A DNA stretch of 5,586 nucleotides from Candidatus Fermentibacterota bacterium (GTDB lineage Bacteria; Fermentibacterota; Fermentibacteria; Fermentibacterales; Fermentibacteraceae): the NCBI GenBank assembly GCA_022703195.1, contig JAKLEF010000141.1, positions 1-5,586 of the forward strand. Reading direction: 5' to 3'. The position numbers and the translations under genes are program-made. The notes beneath the pieces are model-generated. The model made no database searches and was not told the origin of the DNA. It worked only from the letters and a program-made list of their open reading frames with translations. This document shows, piece by piece, positions 5,566 to 5,586 of this stretch (positions are counted from its first letter, which is position 1; each line of letters begins with the position of its first letter).

Positions 5566-5586
5566 GCGGACGGCTCCGGCCAGGCT

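Overview
The window is GC-rich (by eye well above 60 %) and almost entirely coding. It looks like chromosomal DNA from a Gram-negative-type (diderm) bacterium: it carries a membrane-anchored PpiD/SurA-like periplasmic chaperone, a probable lipoprotein solute receptor and a sigma-70-family factor. Arginine is very often AGG, and ATA is used for isoleucine despite the high GC. With the divergence of all the proteins from model relatives, this suggests an uncultured or candidate-phylum lineage, perhaps in or near the FCB group. That placement is a guess from style, not a result.

Layout. At the left edge (1-188, minus strand) is the 5' end of a gene whose N-terminus resembles the DNA polymerase III delta subunit. 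A divergent intergenic stretch (189-275) holds a possible sigma-70 promoter and a set of overlapping inverted repeats. From it a 616-residue single-pass membrane protein of the PpiD/SurA type reads rightward (276-2126). It meets, one base away, the end of a leftward operon filling the rest of the window.

The leftward operon, in transcription order, is: a sigma-70-family factor (5565-4678), a class III periplasmic binding protein (4681-3848), an ABC ATPase (3860-3078) and a FecCD/BtuC-type permease (3081-2128). Every junction overlaps (4, 13 and 4 nt), and the three transporter genes all begin with GTG, so translation is probably coupled. The three transporter proteins make a complete type II importer for a metal chelate such as a ferric siderophore, haem or cobalamin. 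The sequence does not settle which.

The most interesting feature is the physical coupling of a sigma factor to this importer. The sigma factor is itself unusual: it has no recognisable region 1.2 in the visible part and a changed residue in the -10-recognition helix, while its -35-recognition helix is conventional. No mobile element, CRISPR array, tRNA or rRNA was seen, and no non-coding stretch exceeds 300 bases.
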